Assembly (NCBI GenBank): GCA_024695315.1
Contig: JAILIJ010000035.1
Coordinates: forward strand, 1-9,840
DNA: 9,840 nucleotides
Direction of reading: 5' to 3'
Source of the DNA: Bacteroidaceae bacterium
Lineage (GTDB): Bacteria; Bacteroidota; Bacteroidia; Bacteroidales; Bacteroidaceae
This document shows positions 1 through 3,902 of the stretch, piece by piece (the first letter of the stretch is position 1; each line of letters begins with the position of its first letter). A program made the position numbers and the translations under genes. The notes under the pieces were generated by a model. It saw only the letters and a list, made by a program, of their open reading frames with translations. It did not search any database and was not told where the DNA came from.

Positions 1-1869
1 GTATGTAAAGAAGTTGGTAGCAAGGAAGGTCAGGCGCATGTAGTTCCTGGACACCAGATTGCAGAAATGGGTCTTGCTAAGCTTTATCTTGCCACTGGCG
101 ATAAGAAATATCTTGAACAAGCAAAATTCTTCCTTGACCAGCGCGGAAAGCGTGACTCAAACTGGAAGGAAACAAACAAAGGCCTATACGATAAAGACGG
201 TTATTTCCATAGTCTTGGAGAATATAGCCAGAGCCACAAACCTGTGCTTGAACAGGATGAAGCAGTAGGACACGCTGTTCGTGCCGGATATATGTATGCT
301 GGTATGGCTGATGTTGCCGCTCTTACAGGTGATGAGGGTTACATCAAAGCCATAGATAAAATTTGGGAAAATATCGTCACTAAGAAATACTATGTGACAG
401 GTGGTGTAGGTGCTACTGCCAGTGGCGAAGCTTTCGGTGCCAACTACGAGCTACCAAATATGAGTGCATATTGCGAGACTTGTGCTGCAATAGCTCAAGT
501 ATACCTCAATTATCGTCTTTTCCTTCTCCACGGAGAATCAAAATACTACGATGCTCTTGAACGTTCCCTTTACAATGGTGTGATTAGCGGTATCTCCATA
601 GACGGAGGTAAGTTCTTCTACCCTAACCCACTCCAGTCCATGGGTCAGCACCAGCGTCAGGCATGGTTTGGATGTGCTTGCTGTCCATCAAATGCAGCAC
701 GTTTCATTCCTTCTCTTCCTCAGTACATTTACGCAGTTAAGGATAATAGCCTTTACATCAACCTTTTCAATGGCAACACAACAACAGTTAAGGTCGGAGG
801 TAAGAAAATTACACTCGAACAAGTTACAAACTACCCTTGGGATGGAGATGTAACGATGAACATTAAGAAAGGTGCTGGCAAGTATGCCCTCAACATACGT
901 ATACCAGGCTGGGTAAAGGGAGAAGTTGTTCCTTCTAACCTATACACTTATTCTGACGGCAAACGTCTTGGCTATACTATAAAAGTAAACGGAAAAGACG
1001 TTGAGGGTAAGATGGTAAACGGCTATTTCGTTATTGACCGTAAGTGGAAAAATGGTGACAAAGTAAATGTTCACTTTGATATGGAACCACGTATCGTTCG
1101 TGCTAACGGACATGTTGCAGCCGATAAGGGACGCGTAAGCGTTGAACGCGGTCCACTTGTATATTGTGCAGAATGGCCAGATAACTCATGTGATGTGCTC
1201 AGCGTTCTTATCAATCAGGAACCTCAGTTTACGCAAGGCACAAAACAGATTGCTGGTACAACAGTTCAGACACTTACCACAGATGCCCAAACACTCAATT
1301 TTGACAAGAAAGGAAAGTTGAATACTGCTGATGAGCGTCTTGTTCTCATACCATACTATTCATGGGCTCACAGAGGCAATGGAAAGATGACCGTATGGAT
1401 TCCACAAGATCTTTCAGCTACAACTCCTGCTCTCCCTGCTTCAATAGCCTCAGAGAGTAAGATTTCAGCATCACGTAAAAACTTGCCAGCCCTAACAGCA
1501 ATTAACGACAGACTTATGCCTTCTGATGGTAATGACCGTAGCGTACCTTACACTCACTGGTGGCCAGCAAAGAATACTACAGAATGGCTTCAATATGACT
1601 TCAAACAGGCTGAAACCGTAAGCACATCTACTGTATTCTGGTTTGATGACGCTCCTTGGGGTGGTTGCCGTGTACCTAAAGCATGGAAACTGTACTACAA
1701 GACTGATTTAGGCGAATGGGCTGAGGTAAAGAACCCTACTGAATACGGAACAGGAAAGGGAATGCCTAACATAGTAAACTTCGATGAAGTAAAGACTACT
1801 GCCATGAAACTCGAAATTCAGCAGCCTGAAGAATTTTCTTGCGGCGTATTTGAATGGAGCATCAAGTAA
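1..1869 (+). CDS. GH127 beta-L-arabinofuranosidase-type glycoside hydrolase, 5' end outside window
   Basis: The frame is open from base 1, so the gene begins upstream; 622 residues are visible, and roughly 150-200 N-terminal residues, including any signal peptide, are probably missing (family proteins in this group run to about 800). GH127 (DUF1680) enzymes release beta-L-arabinofuranose from plant glycans with a zinc-bound cysteine nucleophile. Compared with the characterised enzyme HypBA1, the key residues are in place, counting from base 1: Glu143 in SGEAF (acid/base), Glu159 and Cys161 in ETC, and the CC pair Cys227/Cys228 in CACCPSN (bases 679-684), of which the first is the expected nucleophile. 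The (alpha/alpha)6-barrel part ends near residue 250 and beta-sandwich regions follow. Residues about 483-622 look like a discoidin/F5-8-type carbohydrate-binding module (WLQYDF, VFWFDD, FEWSIK at the end). The enzyme is probably exported and used in arabinan or arabinogalactan breakdown. Family call is strong; exact substrate is inferred. Confidence 0.93.
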   Translation, partial: VCKEVGSKEGQAHVVPGHQIAEMGLAKLYLATGDKKYLEQAKFFLDQRGKRDSNWKETNKGLYDKDGYFHSLGEYSQSHKPVLEQDEAVGHAVRAGYMYAGMADVAALTGDEGYIKAIDKIWENIVTKKYYVTGGVGATASGEAFGANYELPNMSAYCETCAAIAQVYLNYRLFLLHGESKYYDALERSLYNGVISGISIDGGKFFYPNPLQSMGQHQRQAWFGCACCPSNAARFIPSLPQYIYAVKDNSLYINLFNGNTTTVKVGGKKITLEQVTNYPWDGDVTMNIKKGAGKYALNIRIPGWVKGEVVPSNLYTYSDGKRLGYTIKVNGKDVEGKMVNGYFVIDRKWKNGDKVNVHFDMEPRIVRANGHVAADKGRVSVERGPLVYCAEWPDNSCDVLSVLINQEPQFTQGTKQIAGTTVQTLTTDAQTLNFDKKGKLNTADERLVLIPYYSWAHRGNGKMTVWIPQDLSATTPALPASIASESKISASRKNLPALTAINDRLMPSDGNDRSVPYTHWWPAKNTTEWLQYDFKQAETVSTSTVFWFDDAPWGGCRVPKAWKLYYKTDLGEWAEVKNPTEYGTGKGMPNIVNFDEVKTTAMKLEIQQPEEFSCGVFEWSIK

Positions 1870-1902
1870 TATTCTACAGTTTTCAAAAAATAACTATAAA
1901 GA

Positions 1903-1936
1903 AGTCCTCGTGAGTGTTTCACGAGGGCTTTTTTTT
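1903..1936 (+). terminator. intrinsic terminator of the GH127 gene
   Basis: An 11-bp stem (1903-1913 with 1919-1929, one G-T pair), a 5-base loop GTGTT, and a run of eight T (1929-1936). It lies 34 bases after the GH127 stop codon. It shows that plus-strand transcription from the glycosidase stops here and does not feed the non-coding region further right. Confidence 0.92.
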
Positions 1937-2052
1937 GAATGCAGAGAATGAAAAGCGTAACGATTATATCAAACGTGTAGTGCGTAAAAATATGTATTAA
2001 ATTCTTACAGTCAACAATATATTGTCATCATAGTTTCCTTAAGGTATGTTCA

Positions 2053-2256
2053 TCAGTTCTTCAAAATATATCTTTTATGTGGCATAATACATGCCATTAT
2101 TATGTAAAGCAACAACCCTGGAAAACTTAAACTGAAAAGCATGAGAAAAACATATCCGATACGTACCATAACAGGATCCAATCCAAGGAATTCAGCTATA
2201 CCGCCACAAACTCCAAAAATAATAGAATCATCAGATTTATAAAGTCTCTTTTCCAT
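2053..2256 (-). CDS. small PspC-domain membrane protein
   Basis: This 67-residue protein is essentially one PspC domain. It opens with EKRLYKS, followed by the family core FGVCGGIAEFLGLDPVMVRI (residues 14-33), then one hydrophobic segment (about 34-57) and the typical MPHKR end. In proteobacteria PspC belongs to the phage-shock envelope-stress response and works with PspB and PspA; Bacteroidetes have many stand-alone PspC-domain proteins whose role is less clear. It is probably an inner-membrane protein. No pspA or pspB is visible nearby. It lies 82 bp downstream of the DUF3836-like gene on the same strand and could be co-transcribed with it, because no clear terminator separates them. It is convergent with the GH127 gene. 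Confidence 0.88.
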   Translation of the reverse strand: MEKRLYKSDDSIIFGVCGGIAEFLGLDPVMVRIGYVFLMLFSLSFPGLLLYIIMACIMPHKRYILKN

Positions 2257-2259
2257 AGT

Positions 2260-2265
2260 CCTCCT
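2260..2265 (-). promoter_or_regulatory. consensus Shine-Dalgarno site of the PspC gene
   Basis: On the minus strand the sequence reads AGGAGG-ACT-ATG. A full AGGAGG is unusual for Bacteroidetes, which mostly initiate without strong SD pairing, and the 3-base spacing is shorter than the usual optimum. It supports the start at 2256. Confidence 0.6.
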
Positions 2266-2338
2266 ATTGAATTTTATTTTTCACATTTTTATCTATTATA
2301 CATTGTACCAAAGACATCCTCAAATATTGTTTTTTTAT

Positions 2339-2749
2339 TTATTTACAACACTCAGGAAGGCTAATAACTACTGGATAATCACTTGCCTTATAGCGTGTCT
2401 GCTGAGCATTTGTAGAGAATGTTCCTGAATACTCATTGTATTTAGCATAACTGAGAACAGTTTCAGAATCTGTATATACAACAGAATAAGCGGCTACTGG
2501 CTTCCAAGAAGTCTTATCTGTATTCCAAGTATACTTAACACGATTGACTACTCTTCCATTTGCATCGAGAATGTAATCATACTTATAAGTTTTACCATCA
2601 GTACTATTAACAACAGTTGAACGAACGTTTGATTTTACCTGCTCTACTTCCTTTGTTGATGGCTCTGTTTGATTTACTGTTGATGCATTTGCATTTACTG
2701 TAAGAATCATTGATGTAATAACTGCTGCGAAAAAATTAATTGCCTTCAT
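2339..2749 (-). CDS. small exported protein, DUF3836-like
   Basis: This is a 136-residue protein with an N-terminal signal peptide (MKAINFFAAVITSMILTVNA, cleavage likely after NANA, residue 22). A low-complexity linker (about 23-45) is followed by a region rich in Tyr, Asn, Thr and Asp, with the pattern KYDYILDANGRVVNRVKY and then WKPVAAYSV. This pattern resembles the short DUF3836 proteins found in Prevotella and Bacteroides, whose function is unknown. The protein ends in ECCK; the paired cysteines are the only ones in the mature chain. An in-frame ATG 34 codons upstream (2849-2851) is rejected because it lies inside the promoter, whose predicted start site is near 2815. The 5' leader is about 65 bases and very T-rich. 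Location is probably periplasm or cell surface. The family call is by resemblance only. Confidence 0.8.
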   Translation of the reverse strand: MKAINFFAAVITSMILTVNANASTVNQTEPSTKEVEQVKSNVRSTVVNSTDGKTYKYDYILDANGRVVNRVKYTWNTDKTSWKPVAAYSVVYTDSETVLSYAKYNEYSGTFSTNAQQTRYKASDYPVVISLPECCK

Positions 2750-2821
2750 AATAGTATATTTTTTTTTGTTAATAATTATTTTTTTATGTCTAAGGAATAT
2801 TGTTTTTTCCTTTTGACATTG

Positions 2822-2852
2822 CAAAGTTAATGGGCATTGTTTTCGTAACAAT
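2822..2852 (-). promoter_or_regulatory. Bacteroidetes-type promoter of the DUF3836-like gene
   Basis: On the minus strand: ATTG (2852-2849), a 19-base spacer, then TAACTTTG (2829-2822), matching the Bacteroidetes -33/-7 consensus (TTTG, TAnnTTTG). Transcription should begin near 2815, about 65 bases before the ATG at 2749. It decides the start codon of the downstream gene. Confidence 0.75.
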
Positions 2853-2889
2853 GATTTTTTTTCTGCATAAAGTACGATTGTAAAAAAAA

Positions 2890-2930
2890 TTTACACTATG
2901 TTGTCTAAAATTTTTACACTCTTCGTCTAA
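2890..2930. repeat. paired direct repeat TTTACACT-n4/5-GTCTAA
   Basis: Two copies: 2890-2908 (TTTACACT, five bases, GTCTAA) and 2913-2930 (TTTACACT, four bases, GTCTAA), with starts 23 bp apart, about two helical turns. They lie roughly 75-115 bp upstream of the predicted transcription start of the DUF3836-like gene. The spacing and position suit a dimeric activator site; the regulator is unknown. Confidence 0.5.
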
Positions 2931-2992
2931 TTGTGTACTATTTTAGTATTACACCAATGTTTTATGCGCTTAAAATTAACATGTTATTCATA

Positions 2993-3036
2993 TTTTAGGT
3001 TCATAATTTTTATGTTTTAGATGATAATTTTTTATG
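2993..3036. repeat. 22-bp tandem duplication
   Basis: Two adjacent 22-base units, 2993-3014 and 3015-3036. Both begin TTTTAG and end TTTATG around a shared ATAATTTTT core, differing by a few substitutions and one compensating pair of single-base indels. Function unknown; the unit is extremely AT-rich. Confidence 0.5.
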
Positions 3037-3094
3037 TGCATTCACTTCATTTTTGAGCTTTTTTTAGTACGAACACATTTTACCTGTAAATTTC

Positions 3095-3149
3095 TTCGAC
3101 AACGGTTCGTATCACCTTCGTATCAGGTTCGTAAAACCATCGTATCAGA
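3095..3149. repeat. 11-bp tandem repeat, five units
   Basis: Units in order: TTCGACAACGG, TTCGTATCACC, TTCGTATCAGG, TTCGTAAAACC, ATCGTATCAGA. The consensus is TTCGTATCANN; the first unit is the most diverged. Because 11 is not a multiple of three, and the units drift without regard to codons, this is not a coding repeat. It is clearly richer in G and C than its surroundings. Confidence 0.7.
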
Positions 3150-3187
3150 AAAGCGTTACAAATATATAACATGGCAATAGGTGAAAT

Positions 3188-3247
3188 ATGCTTTTTGATA
3201 CTTTTCGATGCTTTTTGATACTTTTTGATGCTTTTCGATACTTTTAA
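3188..3247. repeat. 10-bp tandem repeat ATRCTTTTYG, six units
   Basis: Three 20-bp units (3188-3207, 3208-3227, 3228-3247), each made of two 10-bp halves of the form ATGCTTTTYG then ATACTTTTYG; the last half ends in AA. The T-tract recurs every 10 bp, about one helical turn, which is the classical arrangement for intrinsically curved DNA. The array starts 38 bp after the 11-bp array. Confidence 0.75.
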
Positions 3248-3326
3248 AAAAAGAAGTATAAAATAAAAAATTATGGTAGATGTTATGAAACATATTTCAA
3301 TCACATTATATTTCGTAAATTATCAA

Positions 3327-3334
3327 TATCTTTG
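3327..3334 (+). promoter_or_regulatory. -7 box of candidate sRNA 1
   Basis: TATCTTTG matches TAnnTTTG exactly. At the expected -33 position there is only ATT (3305-3307), so the promoter is partial. Predicted start is near 3340. Confidence 0.5.
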
Positions 3335-3339
3335 TCAAT

Positions 3340-3436
3340 AATAATAAAGTTCATGGCAGGGGCGCCTGTCGAATATTAGTAAAAAAGTTAAAAAGATATT
3401 TCGGATAATGTGGCGTCAGTAATGACGCCTTTTTTT
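3340..3436 (+). ncRNA. candidate small RNA 1 (about 97 nt), family not recognised
   Basis: The transcript is inferred from a perfect -7 box upstream and a strong one-directional terminator downstream, with no gene on this strand between the GH127 terminator (1936) and here. Inside it are a 5' hairpin (GGCAGG 3355-3360 with CCTGTC 3365-3370, loop GGCG), an A-rich single-stranded linker (about 3371-3411) and the terminator hairpin. It also contains an 8-codon frame, ATG 3353 to TAG 3379 (MAGAPVEY), so a leader-peptide or small-protein mRNA cannot be excluded. No known RNA family was recognised. The start site is predicted, not observed. Confidence 0.55.
3412..3436 (+). terminator. intrinsic terminator of candidate sRNA 1
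   Basis: A perfect 7-bp stem GGCGTCA / TGACGCC (3412-3418 with 3423-3429), loop GTAA, followed by seven T (3430-3436). The other strand has no T-run after the stem, so it works only in the plus direction, where no protein gene precedes it. Confidence 0.88.
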
Positions 3437-3445
3437 GTATATAAT

Positions 3446-3490
3446 GCTCTCTAACAAGAATACTATCTCCTGTTAGAAAGCTATTTTTCT
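3446..3490 (+). other. hairpin with T-rich tail just after sRNA 1
   Basis: GCT-c-TCTAACA (3446-3456) pairs with TGTTAGA-a-AGC (3471-3481): 7 bp, one mismatch, 3 bp, with a 14-base loop, followed by TATTTTTCTT. It could be a back-up terminator 10 bp after the first or part of a longer read-through RNA. The large loop makes it weaker than its neighbours. Confidence 0.45.
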
Positions 3491-3534
3491 TTATTATAAA
3501 ATTAAAGTTGACTTATCATATATAATAAAATATT

Positions 3535-3545
3535 CACTAATAGTG
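3535..3545. promoter_or_regulatory. 11-bp palindrome CACTAATAGTG, possible operator
   Basis: A perfect inverted repeat CACTA-A-TAGTG that ends 40 bp upstream of the -33 box of candidate sRNA 2. The position suits a regulator site, but an 11-bp palindrome in AT-rich DNA can occur by chance. Confidence 0.25.
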
Positions 3546-3585
3546 TTTATTTTTCCTTAAATTAAATAAAAAAATTGATATTTGT

Positions 3586-3616
3586 TTTGTTGAATTAAAA
3601 TAAAGGTATACATTTG
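3586..3616 (+). promoter_or_regulatory. full Bacteroidetes-type promoter of candidate sRNA 2
   Basis: TTTG (3586-3589), a 19-base spacer, then TACATTTG (3609-3616): an exact match to the -33/-7 consensus with the same spacing as the promoters at 2822-2852 and 6360-6390. Predicted start is near 3622. No protein gene follows on this strand. Confidence 0.72.
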
Positions 3617-3621
3617 CATCG

Positions 3622-3709
3622 GTTAATTTTTAACTTTCGTTTTCAAAAGAATTCAGGTTAATTTATTGTAGGGACTTATCGTTGTGAAACGCTGAGTCCA
3701 CTTTTTTTT
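3622..3709 (+). ncRNA. candidate small RNA 2 (about 88 nt), family not recognised
   Basis: This is a self-contained transcription unit: a full promoter (3586-3616), then about 88 bases without a usable reading frame, then a strong terminator. At the 5' end GTTAA (3622-3626) and TTAAC (3630-3634) can form a small hairpin. The middle (about 3636-3670) looks unstructured and is A/T-rich, and GGTTAATTT occurs twice (3621 and 3657). The 3' end is the terminator hairpin. This layout (short, single-stranded middle, stable 3' hairpin plus T-run) is that of a trans-acting regulatory RNA. No target or known family was recognised; transcript ends are predicted. Confidence 0.62.
3672..3709 (+). terminator. 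intrinsic terminator of candidate sRNA 2, GTGA tetraloop
   Basis: An outer stem GGACTT / GAGTCC (3672-3677 with 3694-3699), a 2x2 internal loop, and an inner stem CGTT / AACG (3680-3683 with 3688-3691) capped by GTGA, a GNRA tetraloop, then AC and eight T (3702-3709). It is directional: the other strand has no T-run after the stem. Confidence 0.85.
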
Positions 3710-3734
3710 GAGTTGTTTTTGAATATTAAATGAA

Positions 3735-3838
3735 CTAGAAAAACGAGAAAAAACGAGAAATTATAGAAGTTCTAGCCATTTAGAAATCCTATAAAACTAA
3801 AAATTCTAGAACCCCTAGAAAACCCCAGAAGTTCTTGA
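3735..3838. repeat. cluster of AGAA/TTCT inverted and direct repeats
   Basis: It includes an exact 10-bp tandem duplicate AAACGAGAAA (3741-3750, 3751-3760), the palindromes TAGAAGTTCTA (3764-3774), TTCTAGAA (3804-3811) and AGAAGTTCT (3827-3835), and further CTAGAA copies at 3735 and 3815. GTTCTAG (3769-3775) can also pair with CTAGAAC (3806-3812). It lies between the sRNA 2 terminator and the end of the nucleoside kinase gene. Function unknown. Confidence 0.5.
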
Positions 3839-3866
3839 ATACAAATAAAATTTTAATAAAAATGCT

Positions 3867-3896
3867 ATTTGCCCTATAAAAAACAATAGGACAAAA
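3867..3896 (-). terminator. possible weak terminator of the rdgB-kinase operon
   Basis: An imperfect hairpin starting a few bases after the kinase stop: CCTAT / ATAGG (3873-3877 with 3886-3890), one mismatch, then TTTG / CAAA. The following minus-strand sequence is T-rich (TTTTT near 3862) but lacks a clean T-run directly after the stem. Confidence 0.35.
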
Positions 3897-3902
3897 TAAT
3901 CT

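Larger units (their letters stand above)
2750..3902. other. long repeat-rich non-coding region
   Basis: About 1.15 kb between the nucleoside kinase stop and the DUF3836-like start, very AT-rich, with no convincing protein gene. It contains, from left to right: the DUF3836-like promoter and leader, a spaced direct repeat (2890-2930), a tandem 22-bp duplication (2993-3036), an 11-bp x 5 array (3095-3149), a 10-bp x 6 array (3188-3247), candidate sRNA 1 (about 3340-3436), a hairpin (3446-3481), an 11-bp palindrome (3535-3545), candidate sRNA 2 (3622-3709) and a cluster of AGAA/TTCT palindromes (3735-3838). The 74-codon open frame at 3080-3304 (minus) is produced by the repeats and is not called. 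Confidence 0.75.

Noticed and set aside
2014..2025. 12-bp palindrome ACAATATATTGT downstream of the PspC stop.
   Set aside because: A short, AT-only core with no T-run after it on either strand; too weak to call a terminator or operator.
2295..2323. E. coli-like promoter on the minus strand upstream of pspC (TTGAGG, 17 bases, TATAAT).
   Set aside because: Bacteroidetes sigma factors use a different consensus, and such matches are expected in AT-rich leaders. No good TTTG / TAnnTTTG pair was found there.
2750..2851. N-terminal extension of the DUF3836-like protein to the ATG at 2851.
   Set aside because: The extension would precede a good signal peptide and overlaps the -33 and -7 boxes; the start at 2749 is far better.
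3095..3247. CRISPR array.
   Set aside because: The repeats are 10-11 bp and contiguous, without unique spacers, and no cas genes are near.
3080..3304. 74-codon minus-strand open frame (rich in Ser-Lys-Ile-Lys-Lys).
   Set aside because: It is created by the 10-bp and 11-bp repeat arrays in AT-rich DNA; neither period respects codons, and no family pattern is visible. An exact -7 box on the minus strand (TATATTTG, 3159-3166) lies inside it, not upstream.
2750..3902. Insertion sequence or integron remnant as explanation for the gene-free stretch.
   Set aside because: No transposase fragment, terminal inverted repeats or target duplication were seen.
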